From: Rhizobium sp.
GTDB taxonomy: Bacteria; Pseudomonadota; Alphaproteobacteria; Rhizobiales; Rhizobiaceae
Assembly (NCBI GenBank): GCA_027533385.1
Contig: JAPZUE010000060.1
Span: 1 to 58,228, forward strand
DNA: 58,228 nucleotides
Direction: 5' to 3'
Positions 8,929 to 17,114 of this stretch are shown here, piece by piece. Numbering within the stretch: the stretch's first letter is position 1; the number at the start of each line of letters is the position of its first letter. The notes beneath the pieces were generated by a model. That model was given only the letters and a program-made list of their open reading frames with translations, searched no databases and was not told where the DNA came from. A program made the translations under genes and the position numbers.

Positions 8929-11439
8929 CTAGAAGGAAACCGCATCGCCCCAACGGATCAGGGGCTCGATGCTTCGGTTCGGGAAAAGGTAGGGTTGACC
9001 GTCGACGGAAAGGCCGTCGGTCCAGTGGAGAGCGAGATGCGGCGCGCCGGCCTGCTGCACATGAGCAAGGCGACCGTCAGCCGCCACGTCGAGGCGCGTG
9101 CCTGCGAGCCGCGAACGGAACCGCTGCAGGCTGTCAGCGTCGCCGCCTTCGCCGATGAGCGTGTACCAGGCGACACTCGTCCCCTGCGCACGAAACTCGA
9201 TTCCGGCACCGGGTCCGGCTTCCACCGGGGCGATCGGACGGGTCGCCGTCAGCGCGGCTAAACCTCGGCCGCTTTTGAGGATGATCCAGTTGTCTTCCAA
9301 GATCACCGCATCGAATGCGCTATGCTCGACATAGGCGTGGGTGAAGGGAAGCCGTGCATCAGCGCCGAGGTCGAAAAGCAGTAGCGCTGCATTTCCGTGT
9401 TGCGCGGCACGCGGCATGGAGCCGTTGCCAGCCCAGTAAGACGGCCGCTGGTGGCCCCAGGGATCATCCTCACCGGGATGATTGATCCAGGCCTTGGCCA
9501 GCGGGTGTGCAGCGAAACGAAGGTCGAGAATGTGCTGCTGATGCCCGCGTCCACCCGGCTTTCCATCCATCGTCGAGGAAAGCTGGACGGCTGCGGTCTT
9601 GTAGAGGACGAGCCGGGCCGCCTCGTCGTGACCCTGGACATAATGGGCGGTGACGGCCATCCCGGCCGGCGGGTCGACGACCTCCCCTGCAGCGACGGGC
9701 GGCGTGTAGGAGCCTGCGGCAAACATCGGCAGCGCCGCGACGCCATCGTTGAGCCAGCCCTGCCCGAAGGCGACCGTGGCAAACGGCGCAAGCTCCGTCA
9801 GCGGCCCGGCGCGCAGTTCCTTGTCGTAGGCACGCCCCATGGTGCCGGCCGGGACGCCGCCAAGCGTATGCAGGCCGATCATCAGGAAGAGCCGGTCGAG
9901 CAGCTTGCATGCCCGCTCCCGGATCGCCCCTTCCGCTAGATGCTCAAGCGCCAGCAGCCCGATGAAATCGATCGGATAGTAGGCCGCCGAATTCCACTCG
10001 GCGAGACCATGCGCCTCGACAGAATCGAACCAGCGCATGAGGCGGTCCTGCGCCAGGGCAGCCTGCTCCCGGCCCATACGGCCAGAGCATTCGAAGCGTT
10101 GATCCGGAAACAGACGGCCGGCCAGATACTGCGAGACATGGAAGCAGAGCACATGGTTCTCGCTCCAGAACCACATCACGTCATTGCCCGGCTCATCGAC
10201 CCAATAGCGGTAATTGAGAATGCTGCGGTCGATTTCCGCCATCAGATCGGCGGGAACGCGATCCCGATAATCTGCTGCTACCCACAGCAGGGGCACCAGA
10301 ACGAAATCCGAGCAATCCCGCCGCTCATCGATCGCAGCGAGCGTATTGCCGATGATCTCGCGAAACGCATCATCGACCGGAAATCCGGCGGAAAGCGCAG
10401 CGATCGCCCGCCCGGCGCGCATCTCCCCGTGCCTTGCCATATATTCGAGTGCCACAACCTTACGCTCGGCCAGCGAGAGACCGCGCATGTCCTGCGGCGC
10501 ATCCTTGAAGGTTGCAAAGGCAATGTGGCGCTCGACACGGGTTTGACCGACCGAGAATGTCAGGTTGAGCGCATGATAGGCATCCGGGAGCGATTGTGCC
10601 CCGTCGAGGGTCAACCGTCGTTGCCCAGCCTTCAGTGTCGCACGCGTATCGAGAAGTGGCGGCTTGCCGCGCATATGCACGCTCGGAAGGATGCGCGCCT
10701 GAACCTCGACGTCGACCTTGGCGGGCAGGTCGAATTCCAGGACCAAACGCCCGTCCGTCACATGCATCGGGTTCGGTCTGACATCGGTGGCAAGCGCCTT
10801 GAGCAGCGAAATGGTCTCGGAGGATACGTCTAGCGGCAGCTCCGCCCGAACCGGCGCAGCGCTTACAAGCATCAGCTCGAAGAACCAGAGAGCATCGCGT
10901 TCCGCCAGTTCCTCCGTCAGAACGACCACGTCGCTGCCTTCCGCTGCCAGCGAAAGCTCGATCTCGACGACGCTTTCCTTGTTGCGCTTGAAGGGTTCGA
11001 ACCTCGACGCCAGAACGCCGTCGACCCAGATATGGACCCCGCCACAGGTCGACAGTCTGAACCGGTGCAGACCGGGAACCCTGGGTCTCAGTCGAGTCCG
11101 CAGCCAGCGTGAAAGACGCGTTGGACGATGCCAGAAATCTGAAAACTCCACGCGCCGGTTGAAACCGGGAAGATAGAGTCCGGTCAGCTCGAAATCCGTG
11201 CGAAGCTCAACCGTCCGGGTTGCGACTTCCTTCCAGAGGGCCACCCGGCACGGGAGGTCGCCGACATCGACGAAGCCGTTGATGAACCGATAATTCACCC
11301 GGTCTTCCGCCAGTGCAGACTCACCGGGATAATAGGTCTGGACGATGTCGCCCATTGCCCAGGCGGTGACGGAGCCACCGGCTTCGACGAGGAAACCCTT
11401 CGGTTCGGACCGGGATTCGATAGTCGAAACTTGTGTCAT
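8929..11439 (-). CDS. Uncharacterised large (alpha/alpha)-toroid-like polysaccharide enzyme
   Basis: This 836-residue cytoplasmic protein has no signal peptide and I do not recognise a named family. The first part (about 1-330) looks beta-rich, with a segment GGVHIWVDG resembling sugar-binding beta sandwiches. The middle (about 340-560) is helical and rich in aromatic residues (MWFWSENH, YYPIDF), like the toroids of GH and PL enzymes. The last part (about 580-836) is again beta-rich, with HQQHILDLRF and RPSYWAGNG segments that recall heparinase II/III or PL8-type C-terminal sandwiches. I chose ATG 11439 because it overlaps the stop of the gene before it (ATGA); the longer open frame upstream runs antiparallel to nothing useful and overlaps the HAD gene. 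Context suggests a lyase or hydrolase for uronic-acid oligosaccharides; this is inference. Confidence 0.7.
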   Translation of the reverse strand: MTQVSTIESRSEPKGFLVEAGGSVTAWAMGDIVQTYYPGESALAEDRVNYRFINGFVDVGDLPCRVALWKEVATRTVELRTDFELTGLYLPGFNRRVEFSDFWHRPTRLSRWLRTRLRPRVPGLHRFRLSTCGGVHIWVDGVLASRFEPFKRNKESVVEIELSLAAEGSDVVVLTEELAERDALWFFELMLVSAAPVRAELPLDVSSETISLLKALATDVRPNPMHVTDGRLVLEFDLPAKVDVEVQARILPSVHMRGKPPLLDTRATLKAGQRRLTLDGAQSLPDAYHALNLTFSVGQTRVERHIAFATFKDAPQDMRGLSLAERKVVALEYMARHGEMRAGRAIAALSAGFPVDDAFREIIGNTLAAIDERRDCSDFVLVPLLWVAADYRDRVPADLMAEIDRSILNYRYWVDEPGNDVMWFWSENHVLCFHVSQYLAGRLFPDQRFECSGRMGREQAALAQDRLMRWFDSVEAHGLAEWNSAAYYPIDFIGLLALEHLAEGAIRERACKLLDRLFLMIGLHTLGGVPAGTMGRAYDKELRAGPLTELAPFATVAFGQGWLNDGVAALPMFAAGSYTPPVAAGEVVDPPAGMAVTAHYVQGHDEAARLVLYKTAAVQLSSTMDGKPGGRGHQQHILDLRFAAHPLAKAWINHPGEDDPWGHQRPSYWAGNGSMPRAAQHGNAALLLFDLGADARLPFTHAYVEHSAFDAVILEDNWIILKSGRGLAALTATRPIAPVEAGPGAGIEFRAQGTSVAWYTLIGEGGDADSLQRFRSRLAGTRLDVAADGRLAHVQQAGAPHLALHWTDGLSVDGQPYLFPNRSIEPLIRWGDAVSF

Positions 11440-12716
11440 ACGTTCGCCTCGCCCGCTTCGACTGCCGTTGCCGGAAGAGCAAGCTCGATCTTCTCCAGCA
11501 GTGCCGGCAGTTGCGTGATCTGTTTGATGGTCAGCCTTGGCCGCTCGCGCCGGTTCTTCGGCTTGTGCGTCCGTCTCAGTGACCAGGCGAGAAAGATGCT
11601 GATGAGACCGAACCGGTTGGCGCCGAGAATGTCCCGTTCCAGATTGTTGCCGACCATCACGCTGCGGGCACGATCCCCGTCGGAGAGACCGAGCGCCCTG
11701 AATGCAGCGTCGAACATCCGAGGCGAAGGCTTCAGTTCCCCGACATCCCCCGAGATGATGTGTGCCTCGAAACTGGACCAGAGCCCGTGCTGACCGAGCA
11801 GATTCTCGAAGGTTGCACGGGGGCCGTCGGCCACGAGCGCAAGGCGATGTCCGGCGGTGGCCAGTTCCTGGAGCATGGCATCGGCACCGGGGATGAGCTT
11901 GCCCGACACCACGACATCGGTTCCCGGCAGTTTGACCTCGGTCGACTCGTCGACCAGCGTGTCGCCGCAGTCCAGCAACACGGCCGCCAGATGAGGCACG
12001 GTCGCCGGCAGTCGTGCGGTCAGGGCTGAAAAGCGCTGCGGGATCCAGGATTGAAGCGCGGCCCACGGCAGAAGTTCCGGCTCGGCAGCAGCCGCCAGGG
12101 GCGCAAAATGCCAGGCAGGTTCGAAAGCTGTCCGTTTCAGGAAAAGACGCGCAAGGCGGATTTCGAAGCGCGACGCGCCGATGAGACCTGCATCCGAAAA
12201 CAGGTTCGAGAGATGGATGCCTTCCTCTCCGGCAAACGACCCGCACATCGCATCGACGAAGACACCCGCCTCCGCCTGCATACGCGCTGGTTCAGCCCAG
12301 TGAGCATGTTTGCCCGGTTCGACGAAGAGCTCCGGACGGGTACCGACGAGCGGCAGCGTACCATCCGCACGCCGCATCGTCAGGCGCGCGCCGTGCCGTG
12401 ACGCTTCAATCCTGATCACTGCACCATCGGTGTCGAGATGGACCCAGACATGCTCCAGGTCGTAGAGATGCTGGATATCCCAGTCATACCAGATCGCATA
12501 CTCGACCACCGTCCCGCTTCCTGGACGGATCCTGAACTTCGACGAGACGGATTTGGTCGTGTCGCGATAGACGCTGTAGCCGATTGCGACCGGTTTGAAG
12601 GGCTCTCTCTCGTCAAGCTGGAAGATCGGCCTGTGCCGCTCAGCCAGGGCATGGTCGGCCTCGACGACCGGAAACGATGGAAAATCGGACAGGGGTGATG
12701 GGGCGTGCGCGTTCAT
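11436..12716 (-). CDS. HAD-superfamily hydrolase with an N-terminal NLP/Vps62-like domain
   Basis: The 426-residue protein has two parts. The C-terminal part (about 240-426) is a HAD domain with nucleophile motif LLDCGDT (Asp249), a VADG motif II, the lysine in GELKPSP and GNNLERD as motif IV. The second Asp of the usual DxD is Gly here (D-C-G-D-T), as in a subset of HAD proteins. The N-terminal part (about 30-220) contains YAIWYDWDIQHLYDLEHVWVH, then SRHG and PGKHAHW, a pattern loosely like the WYxxD...GHRHDWE...HG layout of NPP1/NLP or Vps62 folds. That relation is only a visual impression. The start overlaps the stop of the ABC ATPase gene and the stop overlaps the next gene, so it is embedded in the transport/catabolic operon. 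Substrate unknown. Confidence 0.7.
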   Translation of the reverse strand: MNAHAPSPLSDFPSFPVVEADHALAERHRPIFQLDEREPFKPVAIGYSVYRDTTKSVSSKFRIRPGSGTVVEYAIWYDWDIQHLYDLEHVWVHLDTDGAVIRIEASRHGARLTMRRADGTLPLVGTRPELFVEPGKHAHWAEPARMQAEAGVFVDAMCGSFAGEEGIHLSNLFSDAGLIGASRFEIRLARLFLKRTAFEPAWHFAPLAAAAEPELLPWAALQSWIPQRFSALTARLPATVPHLAAVLLDCGDTLVDESTEVKLPGTDVVVSGKLIPGADAMLQELATAGHRLALVADGPRATFENLLGQHGLWSSFEAHIISGDVGELKPSPRMFDAAFRALGLSDGDRARSVMVGNNLERDILGANRFGLISIFLAWSLRRTHKPKNRRERPRLTIKQITQLPALLEKIELALPATAVEAGEANV

Positions 12717-13759
12717 CAGGCACCAACTCCCACCAGATCCAAGCTCTCGGCATGATGGCAGCGGACCTGTCGCCCATCGGCCATGGTCCGCAAGTCCGGC
12801 GTCTCCTTGCGGCAAGCCTCATCCGCATAGGGGCAGCGCGGATGGAAGGGACAACCGCTCGGCACATTCATCGCATCGGCGATCTCGCCCTTCAGCGGCA
12901 CGCGCTTGCGGGCGCGATTGCCCCGTGGGTCGGGCTGCGGCACTGCAGCCAGAAGCGCTTCCGTATAGGGATGCAGCGGCTTCGCAAACATCTCGTCCGT
13001 CGGCCCGACCTCCATGAGGCGGCCGAGATACATCACGCCAACCCGGTCGGAGATGTGCTCGACCATGCCGAGGTCATGCGTGATGAAGAGATAAGTGAGG
13101 CCCAGCTTTTCCTGCAGGTCCTGCATCAGGTTGATGTTCTGCGCGGCAACGGAAACGTCGAGCGCCGAGACAGCTTCGTCGGCCGCAATGAAGCTCGGAT
13201 TGAGGGCAAGCGCCCGCGCAATGCCGATGCGCTGGCGCTGGCCACCGGAAAAGGCATGCGGGTAACGCAGGATGTATTCGGGGCGCAGGCCGACGAGACC
13301 CAGCAACTCCGCCACCCGGTCCTTGATCTCGGCCGGAGTGCCCATGCCGTGAATGACAAGGGGCTCTCCGACGAGATCGAGCAGATTCATGCGCGGGTTG
13401 AGCGAGGAATAGGGATCCTGGAAGATCATCTGCATTTCCCGACGAATCGACCGCATCTCGCGGTCTGACAGTCGGGTGATGTCGACAACCTCGCCGCTTT
13501 CCCGCCGAAACAGGATCTCGCCTGCGGTCAGGTCATAGGCTCTGAGGATCAGTCTCGCGATCGAGGACTTGCCCGAACCGCTTTCGCCGACCAGACCGAA
13601 GGTTTCGCCTTTGCGGATGTCGAAGGAAATGTCGTCAACGGCCTTGATGGTCGCAACCTCACGGCGCTTCCAGCCTTCATAGATCGGGAAATACTTCTTC
13701 GCGCCGCGAACGGAGATGAGCGTATCCTGGTCCAGGGCGTCTTTGAGGGGCATGGTCAT
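12716..13759 (-). CDS. Oligopeptide/oligosaccharide ABC transporter ATP-binding protein (OppF/DppF type)
   Basis: This is the second ATPase of a family 5 (Opp/Dpp-like) importer. It has Walker A GESGSGKSS, signature FSGGQRQRIG, and Walker B AADEAVSALD, in which the usual EPTSALD is EAVSALD. The C-terminal oligo_HPY zone CPFHPRCPYADEAC ends the protein, with 347 residues in all. Start ATG 13759 shares one base with the stop of the preceding ATPase gene (TAATG); a second in-frame ATG lies at 13753. In Rhizobiales such transporters often carry oligosaccharides rather than peptides, and the neighbouring GH105 gene supports a pectic oligosaccharide substrate here. Confidence 0.92.
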   Translation of the reverse strand: MTMPLKDALDQDTLISVRGAKKYFPIYEGWKRREVATIKAVDDISFDIRKGETFGLVGESGSGKSSIARLILRAYDLTAGEILFRRESGEVVDITRLSDREMRSIRREMQMIFQDPYSSLNPRMNLLDLVGEPLVIHGMGTPAEIKDRVAELLGLVGLRPEYILRYPHAFSGGQRQRIGIARALALNPSFIAADEAVSALDVSVAAQNINLMQDLQEKLGLTYLFITHDLGMVEHISDRVGVMYLGRLMEVGPTDEMFAKPLHPYTEALLAAVPQPDPRGNRARKRVPLKGEIADAMNVPSGCPFHPRCPYADEACRKETPDLRTMADGRQVRCHHAESLDLVGVGA

Positions 13760-14814
13760 TACGCGAACTCCGCCGCAGGCGCGATCTGGCCCGCGAAATG
13801 GCAGCGGGCGCGCTGGCCGCTGGCGAACTGAATGTCGTCGGGGACGGCCGTGTCACAGATCCCCGCCACCCCATGAAGGCAGCGCGGATGGAAGGAACAG
13901 CCGGTCGGGACGTTGTAGGGATCGGGCACGACGCCGGCGATGGTCCGCAGACGTTTCCCATGGCTCTTTCCAAGCCGCGGGATGGATTGCAGCAAGGCCT
14001 GGGTATAGGGGTGTTTCGGCTCGTAGAAGATTTCATCCACGGTGCCGGTTTCGACCACACGCCCGAGATACATCACGGCCACGCGATCGGCGATGTCTGC
14101 GACAACGCCGAAGTTATGGGTGATGAAGACGATCGCCATCCCAAGCTCCTGCTGAAGCGACTTCAGCAATTCCAGGATCTGAGCCTCGGTCGTCACGTCC
14201 AGCGCAGTCGTCGGCTCATCGGCAATCAGGAGCGTCGGATCGCAGGAGAGCGCCAGCGCGATCATCGCACGCTGCCGCATGCCACCGGACAGATGGTGCG
14301 GGTAGCGATCGACGATATCGTTCGGGCGGGGCATCTGAACGCGGGTCAGAAGTTCGATGGCCTGGTTGCGCGCCTCGGCCTTGGAGACCTTACGGTGAAG
14401 CATGACCGTGCGCATGATCTGCGTGCCGATCGTATGCACCGGCGAAAGTGCCGTCATCGGCTCCTGGAAAACCATGCCGATCTCGCCGCCACGGATCTCG
14501 CGCATCTCCCGGCCCTGCCAGTCCAGGTCGGAGATCCGCACTTCCTCACCATTGCCCCGGCGAAATCGGATGCTGCCATGGGCATTGATTGCGCTGCGAG
14601 GCTGGAGCCGCATGATCGACCGCGCGGTCACGGACTTGCCCGAGCCACTCTCGCCGACGATGCCAAGGACTTCGCCTTTGTTGACGTGATAGGACACGCC
14701 GTTGACCGCCCTGACGAGACCGTCGCGCGTCGGGAAATGAACGCCGACATTGTCGAGTTCGAGAAGCCTCTCGGGCGGCATGGGCGTCTGACTACCCTTG
14801 ATTGTGGAGTGCAT
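13759..14814 (-). CDS. Oligopeptide/oligosaccharide ABC transporter ATP-binding protein (OppD/DppD type)
   Basis: The first ATPase of the importer has 351 residues, Walker A GESGSGKSV, signature LSGGMRQRA, Walker B IADEPTTALD and the C-terminal CSFHPRCLHG segment of oligo_HPY. I placed the start at ATG 14814, which has GGGAGGGG just upstream and lies 13 bases from the stop of the OppC gene. The longer frame to 14988 would overlap that permease and is not needed. It pairs with the OppF-type ATPase in the same operon. Confidence 0.92.
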   Translation of the reverse strand: MHSTIKGSQTPMPPERLLELDNVGVHFPTRDGLVRAVNGVSYHVNKGEVLGIVGESGSGKSVTARSIMRLQPRSAINAHGSIRFRRGNGEEVRISDLDWQGREMREIRGGEIGMVFQEPMTALSPVHTIGTQIMRTVMLHRKVSKAEARNQAIELLTRVQMPRPNDIVDRYPHHLSGGMRQRAMIALALSCDPTLLIADEPTTALDVTTEAQILELLKSLQQELGMAIVFITHNFGVVADIADRVAVMYLGRVVETGTVDEIFYEPKHPYTQALLQSIPRLGKSHGKRLRTIAGVVPDPYNVPTGCSFHPRCLHGVAGICDTAVPDDIQFASGQRARCHFAGQIAPAAEFA

Positions 14815-14827
14815 CGGGTCCCCTCCC

Positions 14828-15991
14828 TCATTGACCGTAGGGATCGGCCGCATCGCGCAGGCCATCACCGATGAAGTTGAACGCCAGCACCACGAGAACG
14901 ACCGCGACGCCGGGTGCCAGAAGCCATGGGGCCATGGAAATCGAGCGCAGGTTCTGGGCGTCCTGCAGAAGCACGCCCCAGCTGACAACAGGCGGGCGCA
15001 GACCGAGACCGAGGAAGCTGAGTGCCGTCTCGCCGAGGATCATTTCAGGAACGGCGAGCGTCAGTGCAGCGATGATGTAGCTGGTCATCGCCGGCAGCAT
15101 GTGTCGCGTCACGATCCGGTACTCGGAGGCACCGGCCAGACGTGCAGCCAGAACATAATCCTCGGTCTTGAGCGACAGGAAACGACCGCGCACGACACGC
15201 GCGAGATGAGTCCAGCCGATGAGCGAAAGGATGAGCGTGATCAGCACGTAAACGAAGATCGGATCCCAGGCGATTGGCAGCGCGGCTGCCAGGCCCATCC
15301 AGAGCGGGATCGTGGGGATCGAGCGGATGAACTCCATCAGCCGCTGAATGGCTGAATCGATGCGGCCACCATAGTAACCGGAGATCGCACCCAGTGCGAG
15401 CCCCAGCACGAAGGCGAAGGCAACGCCCACAAGGCCGGCGGACAGGGTCACACGTGCACCATGGATTAGGCGGCTATAGAGGTCGCGACCGAGCGAATCC
15501 GTACCCAGGAGATTGATCTGCTGGCGGCGATCATCGACACCGAAGAGCCTGAGACGCGTCTCGACGAGGCCTAAGAACTGGTAGGGTTCGCCCTGCACGA
15601 AGAAGCGGATCGGCAGAACCTTGCTCGTGTCTTCCTCATAGATGACGCGTGCCGTTTCCGGATCCCGCGTGCGCTTCAGGGCATAGATGAAGGGCCTCTG
15701 CAATTCCCCATCATGCAGGATCCGCACCGTGCTCGGCGGCGCCAGCGTGTTCAGCCGGTTGATGGTGAACGGCGCATAGGGCGTGAAGAAATGCGCGAAG
15801 ATCGCAAGCGTCGACAGGATGATCATGAAGATCAGCGAGACGACCGCCAGCTTGTGCTTGCGGAAGCGCCACCAGATCAGCGTCCACGGCTTTGCGGTAT
15901 AGAGGGTTTCGTCACGAAACTCCTCCTTGGGCGCGAGCGGCGGGACCCGGGGTGTCAACATCTGGGAGGAGATATTCTGAATATCGGTCAT
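14828..15991 (-). CDS. ABC transporter permease (OppC/DppC type)
   Basis: This inner-membrane permease subunit has 387 residues. A long cytoplasmic N-terminal tail (about 1-40) is followed by a first helix, a periplasmic segment of about 120 residues, then the permease core with the sequence LGTDSLGRDLYSRLIHGAR typical of OppC and the EAA-like region near RLAGASEYRIVTRHMLP. The larger than usual periplasmic segment (the family is often about 300 residues) is common in rhizobial sugar-type versions. The start is 6 bases after the stop of the OppB gene. Confidence 0.92.
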   Translation of the reverse strand: MTDIQNISSQMLTPRVPPLAPKEEFRDETLYTAKPWTLIWWRFRKHKLAVVSLIFMIILSTLAIFAHFFTPYAPFTINRLNTLAPPSTVRILHDGELQRPFIYALKRTRDPETARVIYEEDTSKVLPIRFFVQGEPYQFLGLVETRLRLFGVDDRRQQINLLGTDSLGRDLYSRLIHGARVTLSAGLVGVAFAFVLGLALGAISGYYGGRIDSAIQRLMEFIRSIPTIPLWMGLAAALPIAWDPIFVYVLITLILSLIGWTHLARVVRGRFLSLKTEDYVLAARLAGASEYRIVTRHMLPAMTSYIIAALTLAVPEMILGETALSFLGLGLRPPVVSWGVLLQDAQNLRSISMAPWLLAPGVAVVLVVLAFNFIGDGLRDAADPYGQ

Positions 15992-15997
15992 GGGGCC

Positions 15998-16984
15998 TCA
16001 CGAAAACCGGATGCGCGGGTCTGACATCGCAAGCAGGATGTCCGAAAGCACCGTGCCGATGACGGTGAAGACGCTGAGGATGAGGATGAAGCTGCCGGCC
16101 AGATACATGTCCTGCATCTTCAGCGCCTGCAGAAGAAGCGGGCCCGTGGTCGGCAGGTTGAGAACGACAGCGGTGATGACGTCGCCCGAAAACAGCGCGG
16201 GCAGCGCCCATCCGACAGTGGAAATGAACGGGTTGAGCGCAACGCGCACGGGATAGCGCCAGACCACGGTCCGCTCGCTGAAGCCTTGCGCATAGGCGGT
16301 CTCCACATAGGGCTTGCGCAACTCGTCGAGCATGTTGGCACGCATGACGCGGATGAGGCCTGCGGCACCGCCTGTCGCCAGCACCACCAGCGGAATCCAG
16401 ATATGCGTAAGCATGTTGACGAACTTGTCGAAGTCCCAGGGCTTATCCTGAAACTCGGGCGAGACCAGACCGCCGACATCCATGTTGAGCCAGACGAAGG
16501 ACATCCACATCAGCACGAGTGCGAGCAGGAAGTCCGGCACGCCCTTGCCGAGGAAGCCAAACACCGTGAACACGTAGTCGAAGACGGAATACTGGCGGGT
16601 CGCCGAATAGACGCCAACGGGAATGGCGATCATCCAGGTAAAGATCATGCTGAGCGTCGAAATCGCCAGCGTCAGACCGAGGCGATCCCAGATCAGCTCG
16701 CTGACCGGCGCATTCCATTCGAGCGAGCGACCGAAGTCACCATAGAAGATGATATTCGAGATCCAGCGCCAGTATTGCACCAGGATCGGGTCATTCAGAC
16801 CATACTGCTGGCGCATCAGCTCTTCCTGCAACTCGGTGATGTATTCACCGCCGCTGCGAAGCTGTGCCGCATAGGCCGAGACGAAATCGCCCGGCGGCAG
16901 CTGGATGATGACGAAGGCGATGAACGAGACGAATATCAGTGTGGGGATCGCCCACAACAGTCGCCGGACAGCATAGCCAAGCAT
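15998..16984 (-). CDS. ABC transporter permease (OppB/DppB type)
   Basis: This 328-residue inner-membrane permease starts with the typical MLGYAVRRLLWAIPTL helix. It has about six membrane segments and an EAA-type loop around MRANMLDELRKPYVETAYAQG. It forms the translocation pore with the OppC-type subunit. The gene begins about 130 bases after the binding-protein gene, separated from it by a hairpin that could reduce downstream expression. Confidence 0.93.
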   Translation of the reverse strand: MLGYAVRRLLWAIPTLIFVSFIAFVIIQLPPGDFVSAYAAQLRSGGEYITELQEELMRQQYGLNDPILVQYWRWISNIIFYGDFGRSLEWNAPVSELIWDRLGLTLAISTLSMIFTWMIAIPVGVYSATRQYSVFDYVFTVFGFLGKGVPDFLLALVLMWMSFVWLNMDVGGLVSPEFQDKPWDFDKFVNMLTHIWIPLVVLATGGAAGLIRVMRANMLDELRKPYVETAYAQGFSERTVVWRYPVRVALNPFISTVGWALPALFSGDVITAVVLNLPTTGPLLLQALKMQDMYLAGSFILILSVFTVIGTVLSDILLAMSDPRIRFS

Positions 16985-17074
16985 GCACTTTTCCTCTGTC
17001 TTGCCGCGCGTCTATGCGCAGGCGGAACGGCAGAATCCGTTCCGTGGCGGCAAAATCCATGGATATAGGTGAAA

Positions 17075-17102
17075 GGAGCCCCGCCCAGTGGCGCGGGGCT
17101 CC
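17075..17102 (-). terminator. Intrinsic terminator/attenuator after the family 5 binding-protein gene
   Basis: A perfect 10-bp GC-rich stem (17075-17084 with 17093-17102, GGAGCCCCGC and its complement) is followed on the minus strand by TTTC. It lies just after the binding-protein stop and before the permease genes. Partial termination here would give more binding protein than transporter, a common pattern. Confidence 0.7.
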
Positions 17103-17114
17103 GGTTGGTTCAGA

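Noticed and set aside
11440..12246. N-terminal extension of the large uncharacterised enzyme gene
   Set aside because: It overlaps the HAD gene almost completely in another frame and its composition is unlike protein; the ATG at 11439 overlaps the HAD stop as expected in an operon.
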